From Clostridia bacterium (GTDB taxonomy: Bacteria > Bacillota > Clostridia > Oscillospirales > Acutalibacteraceae): 9,483 nt of DNA. Below the pieces are notes generated by a model. It was not told the origin of the DNA, made no database searches, and was given only the letters and a program-made list of their open reading frames with translations. The stretch covers positions 1 through 9,483 of the forward strand of contig CAAFMR010000421.1 of the NCBI GenBank assembly GCA_900764115.1, given 5' to 3'. Of the stretch, positions 1 through 8,300 are shown one piece after another (position 1 is the stretch's first letter; each line of letters opens with the position of its first letter). The position numbers were made by a program, and so were the translations under genes.

Positions 1-966
1 ATAGGCTGCGCCGATGAGCCGATAGGTGGATACGTCCATCTCCCCCAGCGGGTGGAGCTGATCCCCCACCGAGCAGCGGGCACCCATCGCCACGCTCAGC
101 GCCGCCTCATACCGCAGAGCATTGGGGTGCTTGAACCCGCCGAATTCGCCCCACATCCGATGAAATTTCCCGGTCATCCCCAGAAATTCCATCCCCAGCG
201 TCCGGGCATATGCCGCCGACAGGGGGAAATGATCGTAGCCCCACACGCCGGTGGGCAGGCTTTCCAGCTCCAAATGGGTATTAGCGTGCGCCAGATCCCG
301 CCGACCCCGGATAAGATTGCCGGCATTGTGGAAAATGGTCGCCCGGGGGTCATGGCGATGCACCGCCCGCTCAATGCGTTCTACATACCGCTGATAGACC
401 CGCTCCGCCTGGCGCTGTACATCCGCCGGGTTCAGCGGGTCCAGCCCGGTGCGGCGCATCTCCGCCAGACAGCGGTTGCAATAGCAGGGGCGCACGGCGG
501 AAATATCCAGAAATACGCCGCAGGGATGATACCGCTCCATGACCTCCTCCACCTGGGCAGCCAGCCGCTCCAGGTAGGGGGTGTTATAGCACAGCAGGTG
601 ATAGCCCGGCACCAGAAAATCCTGCCCCGCGTCGGGGGCGGAGCGGAGGATATCCTCCGTATGCTCCCGGGCATAATATTCATCCCAGCCGGCGGACACA
701 TATACCGGCGCACGCACGCCAAGCTCAGCGCACGCATCCAGCTGCGCCCCCAGCAGATCAAAGGTCAGCCCGGGGTGCTGCACCCCCACCGCCGTGGGAT
801 GATAAGAATAGCCGTGATGACATTTAGAAAACAGGGTAATGGAGTCTACGTGACCCAGCCGCAGCGCCCGCTGAAACTGTGCCTTGTCAAAACGGCTGCC
901 GACGCCGGGGATTTCGCCGCAGGTGTGGAAATCCAGATGCACCTGCCGATAGCGCATTTCCTCCAT
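1..966 (-). CDS. GHL6-type putative glycoside hydrolase, N-terminal 322 residues (3' end beyond window)
   Basis: The frame is open without a stop from the ATG at 966 to the left edge, so the C-terminus is missing. The protein resembles the 'hypothetical glycosyl hydrolase 6' (GHL6) group, TIM-barrel proteins often annotated as alpha-L-fucosidase or beta-galactosidase-trimerisation-domain proteins. Features seen are an N-terminal HLDFHT strand (residues 10-15), YVSAGWDE near 107-114, FLDIS with Asp154, a Cys-x-Cys-x2-Cys cluster (C161, C163, C166), HNAGN (213-217), a THLELESLPTG stretch (230-240) and WGEFGGFKHPN with Glu274. The Asp, Glu and Cys residues are candidate catalytic or metal-binding positions, but I cannot assign roles. 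No signal peptide is visible, so it is probably cytoplasmic and acts on imported glycosides. It starts 15 bp after the isomerase stop, with a G-rich ribosome binding site (GGGGGG) just upstream, so the two are probably co-transcribed. The fold call is fairly safe; the substrate is unknown. Confidence 0.78.
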   Translation of the reverse strand, partial: MEEMRYRQVHLDFHTCGEIPGVGSRFDKAQFQRALRLGHVDSITLFSKCHHGYSYHPTAVGVQHPGLTFDLLGAQLDACAELGVRAPVYVSAGWDEYYAREHTEDILRSAPDAGQDFLVPGYHLLCYNTPYLERLAAQVEEVMERYHPCGVFLDISAVRPCYCNRCLAEMRRTGLDPLNPADVQRQAERVYQRYVERIERAVHRHDPRATIFHNAGNLIRGRRDLAHANTHLELESLPTGVWGYDHFPLSAAYARTLGMEFLGMTGKFHRMWGEFGGFKHPNALRYEAALSVAMGARCSVGDQLHPLGEMDVSTYRLIGAAY

Positions 967-981
967 AGATGCCCCCCGCTT

Positions 982-1740
982 TTATACGCGGAATTGCTGC
1001 AGATAGGCAGCGCTCTGCTTTAAGCTCTCCAGCGGGTCGCCGGGGCAGATGTCCTGCTCCACCACATAATACTGCACGCCGATATCGGCGGCGGTCTTCA
1101 GGATGCCCTCCCACCAGAGGTTGCCGTTGCCGATCTCGGTGATCTCGTACATATTGTCTTCCTTAATACGCATATCCTTCAGGTGCAGAATGTCGATCCG
1201 ACCCGCCAGCTGCTCCATCATATGGCGCACATCGCCGCCGCCTGCCTGCACCCAGTAGGTATCCAGCACAAAAGACACGGTATCCGGATCAAAGCCCTCC
1301 CGGAACCAATCCATCATGGTCTTCCCCTCAAAGCGGCGGAACTCCCGGTGATGGTTGTGGTAGGTGAACTTAAACCCGTGCTGTGCAATGGTATCCGCAA
1401 ACCGGTTGGCTTTCCGGATAAATTCCCGGATATCGTCGGCATTGTTGATCGCCCAGTAGCCGCCGATACCGATATTCTTTGTGCCCAGGATTCGGTGATG
1501 CTCCATCGCCGCCTCCGGATCTGCCGCCATTTCGTCGAAATTTTCGTGGGTGCCGCAGATGGTCAGCCCCGCCTCCTGCGCCAAGCGCGCATAAGTCTCA
1601 TAGCCCACCGTCTGGCAGCCCGCCGTCTGCACGGTATCGTACCCCAGCGCCGCCACCCGCCGGAATGTATCGGCGACCCCCGCCTCATCCTTCATCTGCT
1701 CGCGGGTGGTATACGCCTGATAGCCCAATGTTTCAATCAT
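982..1740 (-). CDS. sugar phosphate isomerase/epimerase-like TIM-barrel protein (AP_endonuc_2 superfamily)
   Basis: This is a complete 252-residue protein of the xylose-isomerase-like TIM-barrel superfamily (AP endonuclease 2 family), the usual length for sugar phosphate isomerase/epimerases. Such enzymes use a divalent metal to interconvert keto/aldo or epimeric sugars, or to cleave oxidised glycosides. The likely metal ligands are all in place: Glu133 in YHNHHREF (127-134), Asp160 in FVLDTYW, His186 in ILHLKDM and Glu228 in YYVVEQD. THENF (64-68) and the N-terminal LGYQAY also fit the family. I chose the ATG at 1740 because AGGAGGG lies 7 nt upstream and homology-like sequence begins at MIETLGYQAY. 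An upstream in-frame ATG at 1836 would add 32 residues encoded across the promoter and leader, so I reject it. It is the first gene of a probable operon with the hydrolase. The fold is confident, the exact reaction unknown. Confidence 0.87.
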   Translation of the reverse strand: MIETLGYQAYTTREQMKDEAGVADTFRRVAALGYDTVQTAGCQTVGYETYARLAQEAGLTICGTHENFDEMAADPEAAMEHHRILGTKNIGIGGYWAINNADDIREFIRKANRFADTIAQHGFKFTYHNHHREFRRFEGKTMMDWFREGFDPDTVSFVLDTYWVQAGGGDVRHMMEQLAGRIDILHLKDMRIKEDNMYEITEIGNGNLWWEGILKTAADIGVQYYVVEQDICPGDPLESLKQSAAYLQQFRV

Positions 1741-1747
1741 TTCGTTT

Positions 1748-1754
1748 CCCTCCT
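1748..1754 (-). promoter_or_regulatory. ribosome binding site of the isomerase gene
   Basis: AGGAGGG on the minus strand ends 7 nt before the ATG at 1740. It is the strongest Shine-Dalgarno match in this leader and fixes the start at 1740 rather than at the upstream in-frame ATG at 1836. Confidence 0.85.
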
Positions 1755-1767
1755 GTATCAACTTGCC

Positions 1768-1789
1768 GAGCGCCGATTTCCGGCGGCTC
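1768..1789 (-). other. leader hairpin upstream of the isomerase gene
   Basis: On the minus strand CGCCG-GAAAT-CGGCG forms a perfect 5-bp stem with a 5-nt loop. GAG/CTC extends it by three pairs past one bulged C. It lies near the 5' end of the predicted transcript and 13 nt before the ribosome binding site. No U-run follows, so it is not an obvious terminator. A 5'-end stabilising or regulatory role is only a guess, since GC-rich sequence makes small stems common. Confidence 0.4.
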
Positions 1790-1801
1790 CGCTCCGGGTT
1801 C

Positions 1802-1830
1802 ATACTACTCATTTTTGCGGGGTTTGTCAA
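1802..1830 (-). promoter_or_regulatory. vegetative (sigma-A type) promoter for the isomerase-hydrolase operon
   Basis: A perfect -35 box TTGACA (1825-1830) and a -10 box TAGTAT (1802-1807, 4 of 6 matches to TATAAT) are separated by exactly 17 bp on the minus strand. The predicted transcript would start near 1795, giving a leader of about 55 nt. The site lies in the non-coding gap after addA, so the two carbohydrate genes have their own promoter. Confidence 0.72.
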
Positions 1831-1838
1831 GCACAATC

Positions 1839-1872
1839 CGGGCTTTTTTCGGTAGAATTTTCCGCCTGCCCG
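1839..1872 (-). other. imperfect stem immediately after the addA stop codon
   Basis: Directly after the addA TAA, CGGGC (1868-1872) can pair with GCCCG (1839-1843), and an inner CGG/CCG pairing is also possible. No U-tract follows on the minus strand, so it is not a convincing intrinsic terminator. It may only protect the 3' end, or mean nothing. No better terminator is visible between addA and the next promoter, so some read-through is possible. Confidence 0.25.
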
Positions 1873-4800
1873 TTATGCCAGTGCCACCGGCACCGTCTGC
1901 CCCAGCGAAAAGCTGTACAGCAATGCCTCCTTCACCGGCAGCCCAAAAATCGGCTCCAATGCCTTCTTGTAGAATTGCAGCTGGGAACGGTAGCGCTGCG
2001 CCAGCTCCTCCCCGGTGTTGACCCGGTCGGTTTTATAGTCCACCAGCACCAATCCGTCCCCCTCCCGGAACACGCAGTCGGCGATGCCCTGCACCACCAC
2101 CATCTCTCCGGGCATATCCGCCCCCGGCACCACCTGACCGGCGGGCACCTCCACGGTGAAATGGAACTCCCGGCGGCAATCGGGTGACGCCGCCATCCGG
2201 GCATACAGCGCACCGGAGAAGAAGACCTGCAGCTTATCCAGCCGCAGCGCCTGCTGCTGGCGGGCGGTCAGAAACCCCGCCGCCATCAGCCGCTCTGCCT
2301 CCGCCGCCGGGTCCGCCTCCGCCTGCCGATAGTCGGCGAACTGCATAAAGGTGTGCAGCGCCGTGCCCTTTTGCGCCGGTGTCAGCCCCTCCGCCTGCAA
2401 AAACGCCGGACGGGCGGTGGCAATGTGGCTGCGGTGCATCGCCTCGTGGGACAGCGCCGATGCCGCCAGTTTAGCGGGCACCGCCGCCAACGCTCCATAG
2501 GGATACCGATACCCAATCCGCTCCGCCAGCTGCCGGGTCAGCGCTTCGTCCGCCGCCGCAGGCGGCTCTGCTTCTGCTGCCGCCGCAGCTTCCTCCATAT
2601 CCGGTTTCCACCAGGTTATCCGGAAGTCTGTATCCGCCGCCAGGGAGCCGGTGGCGGGGTCCGTCCGCAGCCCCGCAAAGGCGGGATGCCGCAGCGCCGC
2701 CGCCAGCAGCCATTCTGCCGGGGATGCCGCTGTCAGCAGCGTATCCGGCAGCAGCGCCCGTCCCGGCGGCAGCTGCCCCTCCAGATTTGCCAGCGTTTTT
2801 TTCATATCCTTCTGGGAAATCACCAGATACAGCTTCTCCCGCGCCCGGGTCATTGCCACATACCATATCCGCAGCTCCTCTGCCCGCGCATCCAGCTGGC
2901 AGGCGGTCTGCACCCCCAGGAAGGGCAGAGGAGTACGCTTTTCGCCCGCCTCCCGGAGCTTCAGCCCGATACCGGCTTTGGTATGGAATAGCAACCGCTC
3001 TCTGGCGTCGTTGCCGCCGAAACGGGTCGAAAGCCCCGCCAGAAAAACCACCGGATACTCCAATCCCTTGGAATGATGCACCGACATAATGCGCACCCGG
3101 TCGGGATAAAGCGCGCCGCCCGCCTCCGGGGCATTGCCCCGCTCCTGCAGCTGGTCCATATACCGCACAAAGGCAGACAGCCCACGGAATCCGTCCTGTT
3201 CAAAGCTGCGCGCCAAGCCATCCAGCTGCTGAAGATTGGCGACCCGCTGCCGTCCGCCCCGCCGCGCGGAAAACACCGCCGACAGCCCCATATCCCGGTC
3301 GATACGCTCCAACAGGCGATCCGCCGGCAGCGATACCGCCAGCGTACGCAGCCGGGTCAGCTGCGTATACAACCGCCCGCACCGCTCCCGCAGCGACGGC
3401 AGCTCACCGCTCTGCGCGTAGCGCTGCACCGCCACATACAGCGGCTCCCGGGGATATGCCACCCGCAGCCGGGCGGCGTCGTCCGCCGAAAAGCCGCACA
3501 CCGGCGACAGCAGCACCGCCGTCAGCTCCACCTCCCGCAGAGGATTGTCGATGACCCGCAGCAGGGAGAGTGCCGTCATCACCTCCGGGGTATCCAGCAG
3601 CTGGCTGCCCCGCGCCGAGCAGGCGGGGATACCCAGACGCTCCAGCTCCCGCAGCAGCACCCCGGTATCCGACCAGCCCCGCATCAGAATACAGATGTCG
3701 CCAAAGGCAAGCGGTCGGGTGCCGGCACCATCCTTGATCTGCCGCCCCACCGTATTCAGAATACACTGCCCGATGGCGCGGGCTTCGGCTGTCCTATCCG
3801 GCTTGCTGCCGTCCGCCGCTCCGTCCAGCAGCAGCCATTCCGTTTCCGTATCCTCCGCCGGCGGATAATCCGCACCGTATTGCAGCGCCTCCCGCTCATC
3901 ATAATCTACGCCGCCCAATGCCCGCTGCATCAGCTGACGGAACAGAAAATTGACCCCCTCGGTGACGGATTTCCGGCTGCGAAAATTCATTCCCAGCGTG
4001 ATGGCGGCGGGAAATGCCGGCTGCTCCGGGTCATAGGGGGCATAGCCGTCCCGGCGGGCGGTGAAGATTTCCGGCATCGCCCCCCGGAATCCGTAGATGC
4101 TCTGCTTGACATCTCCCACCAGAAACAGATTTTGTTCCTGCCGGGACAGCGCCCGGAACAAGGCGTCCTGCGCTCCATTGATATCCTGGCATTCATCCAC
4201 CAAAATGTACTCAAACCGCTGCGCCTGTGCCTGTGCCAGCGCCGTCGGCTGCCCCTGCTCATCCAGCAGCAGCCGCAGGCTCTCATGCTCCAGGTCGGTG
4301 TAATCCAGCCATTTGCGCCGCCGCTTGCGGGCGGTATACGCCGCCTGATATTGCTCCACCAGCCGCCCCAGCGCCTCCATCAGCGGCGCCGTCGTGTCGA
4401 TATCCCGGCGGCATGTCTCGGCGGAATTGCTCAGAAGTGTCTGCGCCACGCCCAGGCGTTTTTTCACCAGCCCCCGCAGCGCCTGCACCTGGGTCTTCGC
4501 CTCCTCCATCGCAGCGTCCTTGACCCTGGCTGCCGGCAACCGGGCAAAGGAGAAATCCGCCACCCGCCGTTGCAGCGCATCGTATTCCATCGCCGGCAGC
4601 TCCTGCGCCAGCTGGGTCAGCTGCTGCCGGTCGATCCGCAGGATGTCCCGGTATCCCTCCAGCCCGGACTCCTCAGCGATCGCCACCGCCCGCTCCGCCA
4701 GCTGCAGACATACCTCCAGCGCCAACCCGATACGCCGCCGGATGGGCTGCGCCCAAGAGGTTTGCTCCAGCGGCTGCACCCGGGTATAGGCATCCAGCTG

Positions 4801-5385
4801 CTCCCGCAGCCATTGCTTCGGCTGTGCCTGCCCCTGCATAAAGTCCTCCGTTTGCAGAATTGCCTTGCGGAGAATTTCGTCGCTGCGCTTATCGCTGAGC
4901 TGCTCCACCAGCCCCAGAAATGCCGGATCGGCGCCTTGATACGCCGTCTCCAGCACCTCGTCCAGCGCCTCCTGCTGGAGCAGCGCCGCCTGCTCCGGCT
5001 CCACGATCTGAAACCGGGGCGGCAGCCCCGCCGCAGCCGCCTGCTCCCGCAGCAGAGCAGCGCAAAAGCCATGGATAGTGGAGATTTGCGCCCGGGGCAA
5101 CAGCAATAGCTGCTGCTGATAGAGGGCGTTATCCGGCTCGGCAGCCGCTTTCTCCGCCAGAGCCGCACTCAGCCGCTGCTGCATCTCCGCCGCAGCCGCC
5201 TTTGTGAAGGTCACCACCAGCAGCCGATCCACCGAAACCGGTCGGGGCGGCTCGGTGATGAGCCGCACGATCCGCTCCACCAGCACGGCAGTCTTGCCGG
5301 AACCGGCAGCCGCCGACACCAGCAGGGTGCCGCCCCGTGTCTCAATGCTCTGCCGCTGCTGCGGTGTCCACTGTTTCTGTGCCAT
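1873..5385 (-). CDS. addA: ATP-dependent helicase/nuclease subunit A (AddA)
   Basis: This 1170-residue protein is the motor-nuclease subunit of AddAB, the Gram-positive counterpart of RecBCD. AddAB unwinds and resects double-strand breaks and loads them for RecA repair. UvrD-type (SF1) helicase motifs run in order: Walker A AAAGSGKT (25-32), motif II DECQD (397-401), motif III VGDVKQSIYGFRG (about 423-435), motif V SVHHSKGLEYP with Lys773, and motif VI YVAMTRARE around 845-850. The C-terminal RecB-family nuclease is intact: His1011 in ALHTFMQ, Asp1103 in GIAD, Asp1116 and Lys1118 in VDYKTD, and QLQFY at 1135-1139. An Ala/Glu-rich linker (about 930-948) joins helicase and nuclease. The length is close to the Bacillus protein. 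The ATG at 5385 follows GGAGGAGG by 6 nt. The start lies 44 bp inside the end of addB. Identification is secure. Confidence 0.97.
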   Translation of the reverse strand: MAQKQWTPQQRQSIETRGGTLLVSAAAGSGKTAVLVERIVRLITEPPRPVSVDRLLVVTFTKAAAAEMQQRLSAALAEKAAAEPDNALYQQQLLLLPRAQISTIHGFCAALLREQAAAAGLPPRFQIVEPEQAALLQQEALDEVLETAYQGADPAFLGLVEQLSDKRSDEILRKAILQTEDFMQGQAQPKQWLREQLDAYTRVQPLEQTSWAQPIRRRIGLALEVCLQLAERAVAIAEESGLEGYRDILRIDRQQLTQLAQELPAMEYDALQRRVADFSFARLPAARVKDAAMEEAKTQVQALRGLVKKRLGVAQTLLSNSAETCRRDIDTTAPLMEALGRLVEQYQAAYTARKRRRKWLDYTDLEHESLRLLLDEQGQPTALAQAQAQRFEYILVDECQDINGAQDALFRALSRQEQNLFLVGDVKQSIYGFRGAMPEIFTARRDGYAPYDPEQPAFPAAITLGMNFRSRKSVTEGVNFLFRQLMQRALGGVDYDEREALQYGADYPPAEDTETEWLLLDGAADGSKPDRTAEARAIGQCILNTVGRQIKDGAGTRPLAFGDICILMRGWSDTGVLLRELERLGIPACSARGSQLLDTPEVMTALSLLRVIDNPLREVELTAVLLSPVCGFSADDAARLRVAYPREPLYVAVQRYAQSGELPSLRERCGRLYTQLTRLRTLAVSLPADRLLERIDRDMGLSAVFSARRGGRQRVANLQQLDGLARSFEQDGFRGLSAFVRYMDQLQERGNAPEAGGALYPDRVRIMSVHHSKGLEYPVVFLAGLSTRFGGNDARERLLFHTKAGIGLKLREAGEKRTPLPFLGVQTACQLDARAEELRIWYVAMTRAREKLYLVISQKDMKKTLANLEGQLPPGRALLPDTLLTAASPAEWLLAAALRHPAFAGLRTDPATGSLAADTDFRITWWKPDMEEAAAAAEAEPPAAADEALTRQLAERIGYRYPYGALAAVPAKLAASALSHEAMHRSHIATARPAFLQAEGLTPAQKGTALHTFMQFADYRQAEADPAAEAERLMAAGFLTARQQQALRLDKLQVFFSGALYARMAASPDCRREFHFTVEVPAGQVVPGADMPGEMVVVQGIADCVFREGDGLVLVDYKTDRVNTGEELAQRYRSQLQFYKKALEPIFGLPVKEALLYSFSLGQTVPVALA

Positions 5386-8300
5386 CGGCTGCCTCCTCCA
5401 TTTCCTGCAGTATTTGTTCGCCTTTTTCTTTCATGAATGTCCGGCAGGCTCCCTCGTTTTCTCTGCCGCAGACCGCCCGGTAGTCGCAGTAACCGCACGC
5501 CTTGGGCGCGTCCTCCTCATCAAACAGCAACGGCAGCGCCGCAATGTTGCCCGCCAGCAGATTTTCCGCCATATGGGTCACCAGCCGCTCCACCACCCCC
5601 CGCAGCAGCGCAAACTGCCGCGCGGTCACCAGCTTTCCCTTGGGCTTGCCGCCCTTATCCAGCGAAGCGGGGATAAATACCCCCTGCCCCCGCTGCTCCA
5701 TCGCCTGTATCACCGCTGCATCGTCCAGCACCAGCCCACTCATTGTCATGGTTTTCAGCCGGTCGGTGACGGTGCTGCCCGGATCGACGAGCATATCCGA
5801 CAGAGGATGATACAGCACCCCCGCCGGACGCAGCTCCCCGCTGTTCTCCAGATACCGGCGGCTGTTATCGCACAGCACATAGAGATACAGCAGCATCTGC
5901 ATATTCAATCCCGCCGGCACCTCGCTCAAATCAAACTTTTTTGTGCCGGTCTTATAGTCCACCACCCGCACAAAGGCAGCGCCGTCAAAGCGGATATACA
6001 GATCCACCCGGTCAACCTTGCCGACCAGCTGCACCCCACCCCCCTCAAAGGGCAGGCGTACCGACAGCACCCCGTTCCCATCCGCCGACTCAGCCGGAAG
6101 AATGTTCAGCTCATAATCCCGGGGGGTAAAGGCGCTCTGCCGCAGCTCCATCACCGTGTGCCACAGCATATTGCCCGCCGCCCGCTCCGCCAGCCGCAGC
6201 TGATAGAGAAACCGGGCGGATTTGTTGTCCGGACCGCTCAGCTGCTGCGCCAGATAGGCTTCCACCGCCCGGTGGACATCCTTTCCCAACCGGGACAGCA
6301 GCCTCTGCTGCGTCGCCGTCTCGGCGGCGGCGCTTTCCTCCGGAGTCTGTCCGGCGCGGGCGGCATCCTCCGCCCGCAGCTGCTCGATCAGATTTCCCTC
6401 CCCCACATAGGTGGGCAGCACCGTCTCCATGACATAATGCACAATGCTGCCAAAGGACGCTGCGTCTATCTGCGCCACTGTGCGCGGTTTCACATGCAGC
6501 CCGTAGCGGCAAAAATAGGCAAAAGGACACTGATGGTATTTTTCAATCTGGCTGGCGGACAGCACCTGCTCCGTATGGAACAGCGCCCGGGAAACATCGG
6601 AATCCTCCAGCCGGAATGGGGTTTCCCCCGCCCCCCGCGCCACTGCCGCCAGCCGTCCGGCGTATTCCGGCAGCGCCGCCGCCGTCTGCCGCAGGCTCTC
6701 GGTTACAGGGGTGGAGCGGGTATAGTCCAGCGCCAGCCGCCGGAATACCTCGTCCGCCGTCTCCAGATCGGTGCCATCCTCCCGCTGCGCCGGTTCCCGA
6801 CGGCAATGGGGCAGAATCCCCTCCGTCATCCGCACCAGCGGCGAGGGGGCATCCTCCGGCCCCGTCCAATAGGAAATATACACCTGTTCCGTAGCCGCCG
6901 CCAGCGCCATATAAGCGTAATACCGTTCCTCGATGCACTGGCTGAGCCGGTCGTCCGCCAACGTCATTCCCCGTTGGCGCAGGGCTTGCCGCTCCGCCTC
7001 GGTGAGCAGCCCCTCCTCGGCAGGATATGCCGGGAACACACCCTCATTGACCCCCAGCAGCAGCACCGCCCGGGGCTGGGTATACCGAATCCGGTCGGCA
7101 GCGCCCACCGTCACCGCGTCCAACCCCTGGGGAATCCGCCCCAAATCCAGCAGCCCCGCCAGCATCGTAAACAGCTCCTCCGCCCGGGCGGCGGACATAG
7201 GATGCTCCGGCAGCGTCAGCGCAAACCGATCCAGCATCCCCATCAGCTCATCCCACAAACGGGCGGCATGCTCCGCCAGCAGCGGCTCCGCCAGCTCCTC
7301 CAGCCGCGCCGCCTGCGCCGCAATCCGGTCGGGCAGCCCCGCATCCGCCGTCAGATAAGCATAGAGCGCCCCGGCAAACGCCCGCCCGGTCACCTCGCCC
7401 CGCAGCGCCTGCCGCAACCGGGCAAGAGGCTCCATCAGCGTTTGCCGCCACTGGTTGAGCTGCGCCAGCCGGCGGGCGGCAGCGGGGGTCATGGCTGCCC
7501 CCATGCCGTCGGGGTGCTCGGTGAAGGGCTGCTCCCACGCTGCCCCCTCAATACGCCAGGTATAGGCGTAGTTTTCCAATTGAGCGATTTCAATGGGGTC
7601 AAGGGGACCCAGGTCGGTTTTCAGCAGCCGCAGCAGCTCCTCGGTGCGCCAGCCGCCCACCGCCAGCCGCAAAGCGGTGCGGACATAAACCAGCAGCGGC
7701 TCGCTCATCAGTTCCTGCCGCTCATCCATGGTATACGGAACGCCCGCCTGCGCCAATGCGTCCCCCAGCAGCCCCCGATAGGGCGCCAGATCCCGTGCCA
7801 CCACGGTGATTTCCCGCGCCCGCAGCCCCTGCCGCAGCAATCGCCGGACGGTGCGCACCGCCCAGCGGCATTCCTCATACACATCCGCGCAGAGGGTCAG
7901 CGTCACCGCCGCTGTTTCCGGCTCGTATACCGGCGGATTCGGGGCATACAGCCCCGCCTCCAACGCCCGCAGCGCCAGGTCGACGGTGCGTCGGTTTTCC
8001 GTCAGCAGCTCCGTTTCGCAGGCAACCCCTAAATCCTCCGCCAGCCGCCGCAACCGCTGGGCGGTACGAGTCACCGGCTGAAACAGCGGCATTTCCCGGC
8101 TGTATTCCGCCGCCCCGGCATCACGCCCGGGGGTGTCGGTGGTCAAGGTCACCGTCACCTCCGCCGCCCGGGGCAGCAGCCGCTCCAGCACCGTCAGCTC
8201 CTGCACCGTAAAACCCTTAAATCCATCCACAAAAATGTGGGCGCCCACCGGCAGCTGGCTTTCCGGCAGCTTGTCCGCCAGCCGATCCAGCACCGTCAGC

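Noticed and set aside
52..1023. 323-codon plus-strand open frame opposite the hydrolase
   Set aside because: The minus strand has a continuous frame with glycoside-hydrolase motifs over the same DNA, while the plus-strand translation resembles nothing. It also runs past the junction of two real genes.
1831..1860. T-run (CCGGGCTTTTTTC) on the plus strand as an intrinsic terminator
   Set aside because: There is no complementary GC-rich arm just upstream of the T-run on the plus strand, and no plus-strand gene ends there.
1183..2187. 334-codon plus-strand open frame
   Set aside because: It crosses the isomerase, its promoter and the addA 3' end, all supported on the minus strand. The translation has shadow-like composition.
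2549..2606. Ala/Glu-rich repeat-like stretch in addA as a repeat expansion
   Set aside because: It is a short low-complexity linker between helicase and nuclease domains, encoded by varied codons. No tandem DNA repeat is present.
3073..5109. 678-codon open frame on the plus strand opposite addA
   Set aside because: It is antisense to addA, whose motifs are all intact. The translation is low-complexity (Gln, Arg, His, Leu, Pro) and has no ribosome binding site or family likeness.
5204..8032. 942-codon open frame on the plus strand opposite addB
   Set aside because: It lies antisense to the well-supported addB gene and is rich in Arg, Pro, Gln and His with no recognisable domain. GC-rich genes with few TTA, CTA and TCA codons leave such antisense frames open by chance.
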